Origin: an uncultured Paludibaculum sp.
Lineage (GTDB): Bacteria > Acidobacteriota > Terriglobia > Bryobacterales > Bryobacteraceae
Assembly (NCBI RefSeq): GCF_963665245.1
Contig: NZ_OY762267.1
Span: 744,001 to 808,000 of the forward strand
DNA length: 64,000 nt
Direction of reading: 5' to 3'
The first letter of the stretch is position 1. Each line of letters begins with the position of its first letter. The position numbers and the translations under genes were made by a program. Of the stretch, positions 1 to 8,606 are shown in pieces. Under the pieces are notes generated by a model that did not search any database, had not been told where the DNA came from, and saw nothing but the letters and a program-made list of their open reading frames with translations.

Positions 1-19
1 CTACATTGAAGGGGTTCCC

Positions 20-1480
20 ATGCGATACCTGTTCGTGTTGGCCCTCACGGCCTCCCTATTCGCGGCCCAGCCGCTGAGCCCCGCCGAAGAAGCTCTCCTC
101 AGTCCCATCACGGCAAATGTGCTGAAGGGCCATATTTCGTTCCTGGCCTCGGACGCGCTGGACGGCCGCGATACGCCGTCGAAGGGCCTCGACGTCGCCG
201 CCGAGTACATTGCCGCCCAATTCCGCCGCTACGGCCTTGAGCCCGCCGGCGACAATGGCTACTTCCAGTCGGCTGCTTACGTGAACGTCACGCAGCCTGC
301 CGAGGGTCTGGAGATCACCCTTACCTCCGGCGGCAAGACCTGGAAAGCGGACAAGGAACACGTGATGATCTCCAGTTCCGGCACCGCGCAGATCCACGCG
401 GCCGGTGTCGTAAAGGTCACCATCACGGACGAGAACACGCCGCTGCCAGATCGCACCGCCGTGGAGGGTAAAGCCGTAATCCTCATTGCGCCCATGCCAC
501 GCTCGCGGGCCATGCTGCGCAAGCGGGAATCGGTGCTCGACCTTGGCCCCGCCATCGTCGTCACCGGCGGATTCACCGGCTTTGGCCGTACACGTCTGCG
601 CGAAGCGGGCGAGACCACGGCGCAGCGGCCGCCGATGATCACGACCAGCGACCCCGAGTTCAACACCTTTGTTGAGTCCCTGGATGCCGCCGCCACGCTC
701 GAGGCTGCCGTGCCGGCGCCCGTCCTCCAGCCCGTCACGCTCAAAAACATCATCGCCACCTTGCCCGGAAGCGATCCGGCATTGAAGGACACCTACATCC
801 TGCTCACCGCCCACTACGACCACATCGGCATCAGCACGCGCGGCGAAGGCGACCGCCTGAACAACGGAGCCAACGACGATGCGAGCGGTGTTGCTACGGT
901 GCTGGCGCTCGCCGAGTCGTTCTCGAAGTCGACCGCCCGGCCCAAGCGGACGCTCGTCTTCATGACCTACTTCGGCGAGGAGAAGGGCCTCTTCGGCTCG
1001 CGCTACTATGGCAGCCACCCCGTGTTCCCACTGGCAAAGACCATCGCCAATCTGAACTTCGAGCATATGGGCAGGACCGACGACAACGAAGGCGATCGGT
1101 CCGGCAAGATCACCGCGTCCGGTTTCGACTACACGACATTGGGCGACGCGCTGACGGAGGCAGGAAAAGCGACGGGCATCGAAGCCTGGAAACATGCGGA
1201 AAACAGTGACGCGTTCTTTGGCCGCAGCGACAACCAGTCGCTGGCCGATTCCGGCGTCCCCGCCATCACTGTGGCCGTGTCGTGGATTTTCCCCGACTAT
1301 CACCGTCCCGGTGACGAGTGGGAAAAGATCAACTACCCGAACATGGAGAAGGAAGTCCGCACCTGCGCACTGGCCGTGGAGCGCATCGCCAACGATTCTA
1401 GGCCCGTGAAGTGGAACGAAACGAACCCGAAGGCCGAAAAGTACGTCGAGGCCTGGAGGAAGCTCCACTCCGCGAATTAG
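20..1480 (+). CDS. Secreted M28-family zinc aminopeptidase
   Basis: Exported metallopeptidase that probably releases amino acids from peptides outside the cytoplasm. The N-terminus is a signal peptide ending near AAQP. A protease-associated-type insert fills roughly residues 95-240. The M28 core follows: AHYDHIG (first zinc ligand, about His265), NDDASG (bridging Asp), FGEEKG (catalytic Glu pair) and DYHRPGDE (last His ligand). Length of 486 residues fits the family. The ATG at 20 has an AAGGGG Shine-Dalgarno just upstream. It converges on an S9 peptidase with only 3 bases between the stops, so the two may share a peptide-scavenging role. Substrate is not predictable from sequence. Confidence 0.92.
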   Translation: MRYLFVLALTASLFAAQPLSPAEEALLSPITANVLKGHISFLASDALDGRDTPSKGLDVAAEYIAAQFRRYGLEPAGDNGYFQSAAYVNVTQPAEGLEITLTSGGKTWKADKEHVMISSSGTAQIHAAGVVKVTITDENTPLPDRTAVEGKAVILIAPMPRSRAMLRKRESVLDLGPAIVVTGGFTGFGRTRLREAGETTAQRPPMITTSDPEFNTFVESLDAAATLEAAVPAPVLQPVTLKNIIATLPGSDPALKDTYILLTAHYDHIGISTRGEGDRLNNGANDDASGVATVLALAESFSKSTARPKRTLVFMTYFGEEKGLFGSRYYGSHPVFPLAKTIANLNFEHMGRTDDNEGDRSGKITASGFDYTTLGDALTEAGKATGIEAWKHAENSDAFFGRSDNQSLADSGVPAITVAVSWIFPDYHRPGDEWEKINYPNMEKEVRTCALAVERIANDSRPVKWNETNPKAEKYVEAWRKLHSAN

Positions 1481-1483
1481 GGC

Positions 1484-3688
1484 CTACTGCGTGTTGGAAG
1501 GCGGCTGGCGCTCGTTGCGCGCATATCGTTCGAAGAACTCAACGATCCGGAGCATGTGGTCCATGCGCCGCCCCGGATTGCCTGACCGCGTCAGTTCGTG
1601 ACCTTCACCCGGATACCGGATGTATTCCACTGGCTTGCCCTGCTGGGCCAACTCCCGGAAGAGCATTTGGCTTTGTACCGGCCCTGTCCGGTAATCCGTA
1701 CTGGCATGCAGAATCAGCAGCGGAGTGTGGATCCTGCTCACGTAACTGACCGGCGACTCCGAGTCCAGCAGTTTCTTGGTTTCCGGCTGCCAGGGAAACC
1801 CACCGAACGCCCCTTGCACCAACACGTAGGCGTTCCCTTCCCCGTAGAACGTCGATAGATCATAGACGCCGCGTTGCGCCGCCGCTGCTTTGAAGCGGTT
1901 GTCATGGCCTACGATCCAGGCCGTCAGATAACCCGCGTAGGAGCCGCCGGTCAGGAACAGCCGATCTTTATCGACCAGCGAATTCGATTTCACCGTCTCA
2001 TCCAGCGCCGCCAGGACATCCCCGGCCGGTCCCGCGCCCCAGTTCTTGTAGTTGGCCTTTTGGAACCCCGCGCCATAGCCGCTGGAACCACGCGGATTCG
2101 CATACACCACGCCGTAGCCCCACGCGCAAAACGTCTGGAATTCGTGCCACATCGAGAACTCACCCGGCCCCCACATCGCGGAGGGTCCGCCATGCATGTC
2201 GAGAACCCATGGATAGCGCTTGCCTTCCTCGGCGCCTTCGGGCGCCATCACCCAGTACTGCACTTTGCGCCCGTCAGGCCGCGTCAGCCACTTCTCCTGT
2301 GGCATCACCAGGAGCTTCCCCGCGAGCCAGCCTTCGTTCAAGTCGGTCAAACGGCGTGTCTTGCCACCCGGCTCCCACAGATAGAGCTCATTCGGGTTCT
2401 CCGCTTTGGTCAGAGCGTAGACAATCTTGCCCGCAGCCGTTCCAAAGGTCTGAACGCCATCGGGGCTTTCGATCAGCGTCTCCAACTGGGCCTCGCGCAG
2501 ACGCAGTAATGGAAAGCCGCCTTGCCATCCGCTGGTGAAGAGAATCGATCCGTCGACGGCGTAGGTCACCCCCTGCGGCGAGGCATCCCACTTGGAGTAC
2601 AGCATTTTGACATCCTTGCCTTCCAGGTTGGTCAGGGCCAGTTGGGGCTGTGCGTAGATGAGGTCGGAGGGATCGGAAACGGTCACCAGCAAGTGCTGCC
2701 CGTCGGGCGCAAATCGCGCCACCTGCCAGTTGTGATGTTCGTCGTCCAGAATGGCGTGGTCACCATTCCCGGCGGAGTCCATCAGCCGGACAGCACCGCG
2801 CCGCACGCGGTCAGGATTCTGCTTTCCCTCGGGATAGGAGCCATAGGCGATCAGCTGCCCATCGGGCGACCACTGCGGATTGTTGTGGGGCAGAAAGCCT
2901 TTGGTGATCTGTGTAACTTTGTTCCCGGCCACCAGATCGACGACGAAGAGCTGTGTCACCGTCATCTCCGGCGCCAGCGCCTGCTCGCCCAGGAAGTTCA
3001 TGCGCGTAACGACGGTGGGATTGTCCTTCTGGCCGTTCTTGTAGAGCCAGGCGCGGATCTGGGCCAGATCACCGTCGGGCCGCGCGGCCTCCAACTGCTC
3101 CTTGGTGTAGCTCTCGTACTCGCGACCAGGACGGTCCAGGGAGTAGGGCGGAACACCCTCGATCTTCGACAGCGGGATGGCACTGCTTACCAGCAGAGCC
3201 TTGCCATCAGGCCGCCACACCACTGCGGTGGCGCCCTGTTCCAGGTTCGTCACCGCTTGTGCCTCGCCGGGCGTGTCCATCGTCAGGAGGAACACCTGCG
3301 TCTTCGGCTTGGCCTTCGATGCCACGTCCGCCGCGTTCTCTGTTCGCAGAAACGCCAGCAGCTTACCGTCGGAGCTCAATCCGGCGGGCGAGTCGTTGCG
3401 GTCACCAAACGTCAACTGCACGGGCTGCGCCGCCGGATCGTTGAGATCCACGCGCCACAGGTGCGTGCGGTACCCGTAGTGAGTCTCGCCGTCCTTCCCG
3501 TCCTTTCCCTCCTTCCCTTCGTCGGCGAACATCGAGCGAACCCCATAGACAGCAAAGTTCCCATTGGCCGCGACGTCCACTTGCGTCACCTGCCGGATCT
3601 TCAACAGATCAGCCGCCGTAATCCGAGTTTTGACCGTCTGGCCGGCCAGGGGCACGAGTCCTAATAGGAGGAGGCAGAGGAGTCGCAT
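1484..3688 (-). CDS. Secreted S9-family prolyl oligopeptidase-like peptidase
   Basis: Serine peptidase of the S9 (acylaminoacyl-peptidase-like) family with a signal peptide (LLCLLLLGLVPLAGQ). Residues about 40-440 look like a WD40/TolB-type beta-propeller, with repeated PDG and SPDG strands such as WSPDGQLIAYGS. The C-terminal alpha/beta-hydrolase domain carries the nucleophile in GGSYAG (about Ser580), an Asp in HASTDYRTG and the His in GEGHEL. The DMHGGP oxyanion motif precedes them. Size (734) is normal. Its start is only 34 bases from the divergent trpEG start, so both promoters must overlap in a very short region. Confidence 0.92.
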   Translation of the reverse strand: MRLLCLLLLGLVPLAGQTVKTRITAADLLKIRQVTQVDVAANGNFAVYGVRSMFADEGKEGKDGKDGETHYGYRTHLWRVDLNDPAAQPVQLTFGDRNDSPAGLSSDGKLLAFLRTENAADVASKAKPKTQVFLLTMDTPGEAQAVTNLEQGATAVVWRPDGKALLVSSAIPLSKIEGVPPYSLDRPGREYESYTKEQLEAARPDGDLAQIRAWLYKNGQKDNPTVVTRMNFLGEQALAPEMTVTQLFVVDLVAGNKVTQITKGFLPHNNPQWSPDGQLIAYGSYPEGKQNPDRVRRGAVRLMDSAGNGDHAILDDEHHNWQVARFAPDGQHLLVTVSDPSDLIYAQPQLALTNLEGKDVKMLYSKWDASPQGVTYAVDGSILFTSGWQGGFPLLRLREAQLETLIESPDGVQTFGTAAGKIVYALTKAENPNELYLWEPGGKTRRLTDLNEGWLAGKLLVMPQEKWLTRPDGRKVQYWVMAPEGAEEGKRYPWVLDMHGGPSAMWGPGEFSMWHEFQTFCAWGYGVVYANPRGSSGYGAGFQKANYKNWGAGPAGDVLAALDETVKSNSLVDKDRLFLTGGSYAGYLTAWIVGHDNRFKAAAAQRGVYDLSTFYGEGNAYVLVQGAFGGFPWQPETKKLLDSESPVSYVSRIHTPLLILHASTDYRTGPVQSQMLFRELAQQGKPVEYIRYPGEGHELTRSGNPGRRMDHMLRIVEFFERYARNERQPPSNTQ

Positions 3689-3722
3689 CTCTGCAATGTT
3701 ACCCTAGAAGAACAGCCCTCCC

Positions 3723-5873
3723 ATGCGAACGCTTCGTTACACCACAAAGAGCGGGATTGACGTGTCCCGTACGGTGTCACGGCTTCCATTCAAGCGCGGC
3801 CTCGACCACCTGCTGCACGAACTGGATCACCACCGTGGCATCTATCTGTCTTCGGGTTATGAATACCCTGAGCGTTATGCACGATGGGACATCGCCAGCC
3901 TCTGCCCGCCCCTCGAAATCACCGGCCGCGGCAGGGATATCCAGTTTCGCCCTCTGAACACCCGCGGCCAGATGCTGGCCGAGATGCTTTACGCCGCGCT
4001 GAAGGACCACCCGCACTGGGATTCCTTTGGCCTCTCCGCTGGCCTTCTGCAGGGCGTGCTGAAGCCGCTACCTACTCTGTTTTCCGAGGAAGAACGAAGC
4101 AAACAGCCGTCGTGCTTCTCGGTCCTGCGCGCCCTGGTTAACGAGTTTCGCCATCCCAAGGATTCTCGGCTCGCCCTGGTGGGCGCCTTCGGCTATGACC
4201 TGTTGTTTCAGTTCGACCCCATCGAACTGAAGCTGCCGCGCCATGGCCACAAGGACCTTCATCTCTATTTCTGCGACGACATCTGCTTCATGGATCGCAA
4301 GCGCGAAGTCATCGAGCGCTATCAGTACGATTTCGACTTCGAATCCCTCTCGACCCTCGGCCTCTCCCGCACCGCCGAGGACATCGCACCCGTCGCCTCA
4401 GGCGCGGTGGACGAGATCGTCTCCGATCACACGCCCGAGGAGTACGCCGCCAAAGTTGAGACCGTGCGCGGCGGAATGAAGCAGGGCGACTACTACGAGG
4501 TCGTTCTTCGCCAAACCTTCTCCACTGGCTTCCAGGGCAGCCCGTCCGAACTCTTCCAACGAATCCAGACCACCAGTCCCAGCCCGTATGAGTTCCTGAT
4601 CCAGCTCGGCGACGAACAGCTCATCGGCGCCAGCCCGGAGATGTTCGTGCGCGTCGAAGGCCGCCGCGTGGAAACCTGTCCCATCGCCGGCACCACGCGC
4701 CGTACGGGCGACCCACTGCGCGATCACGACCTCATCCGCGAGCTGCTCAACTCGCCCAAGGAAGAGTCGGAGCTGACGATGTGCACCGACGTGGATCGCA
4801 ACGATAAATCGCGCATCTGCGAACCCGGCTCAGTCCGCGTCATCGGCCGACGTCTCGTTGAGCGCTATGCCGGCCTGTTCCACACCGTCGACCACGTCGA
4901 GGGCAACATCGCCGAGGGCTTCGACTCGCTCGACGCGTTCCTGTCCCACATGTGGGCCGTTACCATCATCGGAGCGCCCAAGAAAGCCGCTGCCCAGGCC
5001 ATTGAAAACCTCGAAAAGGATGCGCGCGGCTGGTACGGCGGCGCCGTCGGCATGTTGTCCCTCAACGGCGACATGAATACCGGCATCCTCATCCGGACTG
5101 TCCATCTGAAGAACGGGGTGGCCCGCTATCCCGTGGGCGCGACCCTCCTTTACGACTCCATTCCGGAGGCCGAGGAGCAGGAAACGCGCCTGAAGGCCAC
5201 AGGCTTCTTCCGCTCCCTGCACGCCAAGTCGAAGACCGCCGCCGGCCCGGTGGAGATCGAGAACTCGGGTCACGGCATCAAGCTGCTACTGGTCGACAAC
5301 GACGACTGCTTCATCCAGACCCTGGCCAATTACGCCCGCCAGACCGGAGCTGAGGTGGTCACCTACCGTAGCGGCTTCCCACTGTCTTTGATCGGCGAGA
5401 TCAAACCGGACATCGTCATGATCTCTCCCGGCCCAGGCCGGCCGAACGATTTCAACGTGCCTCAGACGGCCCGTCACGCCGCCGCGCTCGGCATCCCTGT
5501 CTTTGGCGTCTGCCTCGGCTTGCAGGGCATCGTCGAGGCCTGGGGCGGCGAACTGGGCGTGCTGCCCTATCCCATGCATGGCAAGCCCTCATGGGTGGAG
5601 CACCGCAACCTCGGCGTCTTTGAGGGCCTGCCGCCCAAGGTCAAGGTAGGCCGCTATCACTCGCTCTACGCCCTGCGCGACAAACTGCCCTCGTGCCTGG
5701 AAATCACGGCCGAGAGCGAGGACGGCATCATCATGGGCATTCGTCATCGCGACCTGCCGGTGGAAGCCGTCCAGTTCCATCCGGAGAGCCTGCTCTCGAC
5801 CGACGGCCAGCACGGTCTGCAGATGATCAGGAACATGATCAGGATCTACGGGCGCGCCAAGGTGGCGCACTAA
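3723..5873 (+). CDS. trpEG: Fused anthranilate synthase, TrpE-TrpG
   Basis: Converts chorismate and glutamine to anthranilate, the first committed step of tryptophan synthesis. Residues 1 to about 510 are the chorismate-binding component I, with GASPEMFVRVEG, CPIAGTTRR and a DVDRNDKSR segment. Residues about 518-716 are the glutamine amidotransferase, with nucleophile Cys in FGVCLGLQG (about 597) and His-Glu in VQFHPES. The one-chain arrangement and the start of the protein resemble the fused rhizobial-type enzyme rather than separate TrpE and TrpG. No other trp gene lies in the window, so it is an orphan locus; phenazine-type PhzE is the main alternative, but the tryptophan-type assignment is preferred. 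Confidence 0.9.
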   Translation: MRTLRYTTKSGIDVSRTVSRLPFKRGLDHLLHELDHHRGIYLSSGYEYPERYARWDIASLCPPLEITGRGRDIQFRPLNTRGQMLAEMLYAALKDHPHWDSFGLSAGLLQGVLKPLPTLFSEEERSKQPSCFSVLRALVNEFRHPKDSRLALVGAFGYDLLFQFDPIELKLPRHGHKDLHLYFCDDICFMDRKREVIERYQYDFDFESLSTLGLSRTAEDIAPVASGAVDEIVSDHTPEEYAAKVETVRGGMKQGDYYEVVLRQTFSTGFQGSPSELFQRIQTTSPSPYEFLIQLGDEQLIGASPEMFVRVEGRRVETCPIAGTTRRTGDPLRDHDLIRELLNSPKEESELTMCTDVDRNDKSRICEPGSVRVIGRRLVERYAGLFHTVDHVEGNIAEGFDSLDAFLSHMWAVTIIGAPKKAAAQAIENLEKDARGWYGGAVGMLSLNGDMNTGILIRTVHLKNGVARYPVGATLLYDSIPEAEEQETRLKATGFFRSLHAKSKTAAGPVEIENSGHGIKLLLVDNDDCFIQTLANYARQTGAEVVTYRSGFPLSLIGEIKPDIVMISPGPGRPNDFNVPQTARHAAALGIPVFGVCLGLQGIVEAWGGELGVLPYPMHGKPSWVEHRNLGVFEGLPPKVKVGRYHSLYALRDKLPSCLEITAESEDGIIMGIRHRDLPVEAVQFHPESLLSTDGQHGLQMIRNMIRIYGRAKVAH

Positions 5874-5874
5874 G

Positions 5875-5946
5875 ATGCACCGCCATTGGCTCATCGGGCA
5901 TCATCATGGGGGGCATCACCGCCGCGGTGACACGCGTGTTCTATGA
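5875..5946 (+). CDS. Possible 23-residue His-rich micro-ORF
   Basis: A short frame opens at an ATG two bases after the trpEG stop and encodes 23 residues, seven of them histidine (HHH and HH clusters). A potential hairpin (GGTTC ... GAACC) follows near 5953-5973. It could be a leader-type peptide, but no histidine gene lies downstream and no Shine-Dalgarno is clear. Chance is a fair explanation. Confidence 0.15.
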   Translation: MHRHWLIGHHHGGHHRRGDTRVL

Positions 5947-6021
5947 ATAGGTTGGTTCACCGAGTACTGGAACCAGGGTGCCATTGCGTCCTAAGACAAA
6001 AGACTGAATACTGGAAAAACC

Positions 6022-6138
6022 ATGGATGTATCCGACGCTATCTACATTCTCTTTGTTGTGATTTGCGCCTGGCTGGCCATGAACTGGGATTCCAACGGTG
6101 GCGGTGGTAAACGCTCCCGCCTTCCCGTCATGTCCTGA
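6022..6138 (+). CDS. 38-residue single-pass membrane microprotein
   Basis: An ATG-initiated 38-codon frame with an acidic N-terminus (MDVSDA), a hydrophobic helix at about residues 7-21 (IYILFVVICAWLAM), then WDSNGGGGKRSR, a glycine run and basic tail. That layout is a textbook one-pass microprotein with a positively charged cytoplasmic end. Its TGA stop is followed by one base and then the ATG of hpnE at 6140, so translation of the two is probably coupled. I do not recognise a named family; function is unknown. The reading frame is too short for routine gene callers. Confidence 0.55.
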   Translation: MDVSDAIYILFVVICAWLAMNWDSNGGGGKRSRLPVMS

Positions 6139-6139
6139 G

Positions 6140-7450
6140 ATGCCGAATGTCGTTGTGCTCGGCGGCGGTCTCGCCGGGCTCTCCTCCGCAGCCGCTCTCG
6201 CTCAGTCGGGCCACCAAGTCACGGTTCTGGAAGCACGCCATTTTCTGGGCGGCCGCGCCACGTCCTACCCCCTGCCCGCTGACGAATCCGGTGAGGTGAT
6301 CGACAATTGCCAGCACATCCTGCTGCGCTGCTGCGTCAACCTGCTGGACTTCTACCGGCGTCTTGGGGTGGAGCAGAGCATCCAGTTCCATAAGGAATTC
6401 TTCTTCATCGAGCCCGGCGGGCGCATGTCTACCATGAAGGCCGGCATTTTGCCCAAGCCACTACACTTCACTGGTTCCTTTGCGACGCTCCATTTCCTGT
6501 CACTGTCCGACAAGATCGCGGTGGGCAAGGCGTTGCTCGCCATTCAAAGCGAATGGCACTCGCGCAAGGATCTCGACGCCATTACGATGCTCGACTGGCT
6601 GAGGGAGAAACACCAGCCCGCACAGGCCATCGAACGCTTCTGGCGCCAGATTCTGGTCAGCTCCATCAACGAGGAACTCGATCGGATGGCTGCCTCGCAT
6701 GGGCTCCAGGTTTTCTATCTCGGCTTTCTCGCGTCGTCCAATTCCTATCAGATGGGCGTCCCGGCCGTACCGCTAGGCGAGCTCTATTCCCAGGATGCCT
6801 GGCGGCGAATCCCCGGCGTCACCATCCGCTTCCGTACTCCGGTCTCGCGCATCGAGTTCGAAGAGGGCCGCGTCAGCGCCGTATACTCCGGCGATGAGCG
6901 CTTCACGGCTGATCACTACATCTCGGCTCTGCCCTTTGAGCGCCTCGCCCTGCTGGCGACACCACTGGCCATCGACTACACGCCCTTCGAGCACTCACCC
7001 ATCACCGGGATCCACCTTTGGTTCGACCGTCCGGTGACCGATCTGCCCCACGCCACCCTGCTCGACCGCACGCTGCAATGGGTCTTCAACAAGCAGGACG
7101 GCCGTTATCTCCAACTGGTCGTGAGTGCGTCCAGGACACTGACGGACATGCCCCGTAGCGAGGTCATCGAGCTCGCTCTGCGCGAACTGAAAGAGTTCTT
7201 CCCGGCAACCGGCGCAGCCAAACTCGTCAAATCCCACGTGGTGAAGGAGATCCGCGCCACGTTCTCGGCGAAGCCCGGCCTGGAGCAACTCCGCCCGGAG
7301 GCCCGCACGAACGTGCCCAACCTGGTGCTGGCCGGTGATTGGACCCGCTCCGGTTGGCCGGCCACCATGGAAGGCGCGGTGCGCAGCGGGTACAAAGCAG
7401 CCGATGTTGTTTACCCGGCTGGAAGATACCTTCTGCCCGACATCGCTTAG
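6140..7450 (+). CDS. hpnE: Hydroxysqualene dehydroxylase, HpnE-like FAD oxidoreductase
   Basis: Squalene-associated FAD-dependent amine-oxidase-fold enzyme, expected to reduce hydroxysqualene to squalene for hopanoid synthesis. The N-terminus has a classic Rossmann FAD motif (VVVLGGGLAGLSSA), an E in VLEARHFLGGRAT, then the family-typical DNCQHILLRCC segment. The C-terminal FAD motif is LAGDWTRSGWPATMEGA. I chose ATG 6140 rather than the GTG at 6098 because the Rossmann fold starts immediately after it and it abuts the stop of the upstream microprotein. hpnC and hpnD usually sit beside hpnE but are absent here. Confidence 0.88.
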   Translation: MPNVVVLGGGLAGLSSAAALAQSGHQVTVLEARHFLGGRATSYPLPADESGEVIDNCQHILLRCCVNLLDFYRRLGVEQSIQFHKEFFFIEPGGRMSTMKAGILPKPLHFTGSFATLHFLSLSDKIAVGKALLAIQSEWHSRKDLDAITMLDWLREKHQPAQAIERFWRQILVSSINEELDRMAASHGLQVFYLGFLASSNSYQMGVPAVPLGELYSQDAWRRIPGVTIRFRTPVSRIEFEEGRVSAVYSGDERFTADHYISALPFERLALLATPLAIDYTPFEHSPITGIHLWFDRPVTDLPHATLLDRTLQWVFNKQDGRYLQLVVSASRTLTDMPRSEVIELALRELKEFFPATGAAKLVKSHVVKEIRATFSAKPGLEQLRPEARTNVPNLVLAGDWTRSGWPATMEGAVRSGYKAADVVYPAGRYLLPDIA

Positions 7451-7459
7451 AATTAGAGT

Positions 7460-7834
7460 ATGCGATCACGTTTTTTCGCCCTGATGGCCCTGCTGGTGTT
7501 CGCCTTCCCCGTGCTGGCGGATCCGCCCATGACCACTCTAAGAGTGGAAGTGAGGACTTACACGGACAAGCCCATCGACCGCGCCAGTGTGATCGTCAAG
7601 TTCTCACCCGGCCGCAACTACGTCAAACTCGGGAAACGAACCCACACCGCCTGGCAGATGAAGACCAACCAGGAAGGAGTGGCGAAGATTCCGCCGCTAC
7701 CCCAGGGGAACATCCTGATCCAGGTGATCGCCAAGGGCTATCAAACCTTCGGCCAGACGTTCGAAGTGAATGAGGCGGAGAAGACCATCGAGGTGAAGCT
7801 CAACGCTCCACAGCCGCAGGTCAGCGCGCATTGA
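7460..7834 (+). CDS. Small secreted protein with carboxypeptidase-regulatory-like fold
   Basis: A 124-residue protein with a clear signal peptide (FFALMALLVFAFPVLA) followed by one small beta-sandwich. The pattern VEVRTYTDKPIDRASVIVK, then TNQEGVAKIPPLPQG and VIAKGYQTF, is typical of carboxypeptidase-regulatory-like or PEGA-like domains that occur in exported bacterial proteins. No catalytic residues are evident. It starts 9 bases after the hpnE stop and may be cotranscribed with it. Its role is not known; a periplasmic binding or structural role is the modest inference. Confidence 0.75.
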   Translation: MRSRFFALMALLVFAFPVLADPPMTTLRVEVRTYTDKPIDRASVIVKFSPGRNYVKLGKRTHTAWQMKTNQEGVAKIPPLPQGNILIQVIAKGYQTFGQTFEVNEAEKTIEVKLNAPQPQVSAH

Positions 7835-7878
7835 GCACCCTGTTTCGGAAGTCCGGTACGGTATTCGAATTGTAGCTC

Positions 7879-7906
7879 TCAGCCGTCAGCGTTCAGCCGC
7901 CAGCCA
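7879..7906. repeat. Short tandem array of a TCAGCSK heptamer
   Basis: Four adjacent seven-base units (TCAGCCG, TCAGCGT, TCAGCCG, CCAGCCA) lie in the 137-base gap between two convergent genes. Degenerate heptamer arrays of this kind occur in intergenic DNA of some bacteria; here the copy number is low. The rest of the gap 7835-7971 shows nothing else. Confidence 0.45.
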
Positions 7907-7971
7907 GGCAGGCGCGAGCCGACCGCTGAAAGGTTAGCTCCGGTCTGTACGCGGACTCCGGACACCACCCA

Positions 7972-8601
7972 CTAAGGCAACGGTCGAAGCAGAGCTCGGG
8001 CCGGCGAGCCGTCCGCGCCCGGAATCAGCAAAGGCAGACACGCCAATTCGTAGCGTCCCGGCTTGATGTGTGTCAGCACCAGTCCCTCGACCACATAGAT
8101 GCCCGCGCCCAGCAGGGCGACATGCGTCTCGCGCAGGTCATTCTGGAACCCGCCCACCGACAGATAGTCCACCCCCACCATGCGCACTCTGGCCGCGGCG
8201 AGCTTCAGGGCCGCTTCCTCGGAAACGTAGACGAACTCCTCCACAAACCCGGGCCTCGCCAGATACTCAGTGGAGTTCCGGGTCCTGAAGAGGATGCGGG
8301 CGCCGGGCTCGAGATCGTCCGGCACGTGACGAGCCCGGACGGCGTGAGGGTCGTCGACGTCGATCACCTGGGCCGGCCCCATTAGCGTATCCAGCGGCAT
8401 CTGCTCGATGGCCACACCGTCGGCCAGGAAGTGGCGGGGCGCATCGACATGCGTCCCCGTGTGTGCCGTCATGCTCAGCACGGTGAGATTGAAGGGGTCG
8501 CCCGAAGCGAGGAACATGGTCTGTTCCACATGCACCGGCGTATCGCCGGGCCAGACGACCATGTCGCTACGGATCGGGGTGGAGATATCGATCCAGCTCA
8601 T
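7972..8601 (-). CDS. Cyclase-family hydrolase (kynurenine formamidase-like)
   Basis: Metal-dependent hydrolase of the cyclase / kynurenine formamidase fold. The diagnostic HTGTHVDAPRHF motif supplies the metal-binding His and Asp residues, and DISTPIRSDMVVWPGD opens the protein as usual. The protein is 209 residues, a normal size. The ATG at 8601 is chosen because the domain starts there and lies 5 bases after the stop of the preceding DUF1080 gene, giving a tight operon. No signal peptide is seen, so it is likely cytoplasmic. True kynurenine formamidase activity is uncertain because the family also opens other cyclic or amide substrates. Confidence 0.87.
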   Translation of the reverse strand: MSWIDISTPIRSDMVVWPGDTPVHVEQTMFLASGDPFNLTVLSMTAHTGTHVDAPRHFLADGVAIEQMPLDTLMGPAQVIDVDDPHAVRARHVPDDLEPGARILFRTRNSTEYLARPGFVEEFVYVSEEAALKLAAARVRMVGVDYLSVGGFQNDLRETHVALLGAGIYVVEGLVLTHIKPGRYELACLPLLIPGADGSPARALLRPLP

Positions 8602-8606
8602 GCCGG

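Noticed and set aside
56..1468. 470-codon minus-strand frame opposite the M28 peptidase
   Set aside because: Antisense shadow; the plus-strand gene has signal peptide and zinc motifs.
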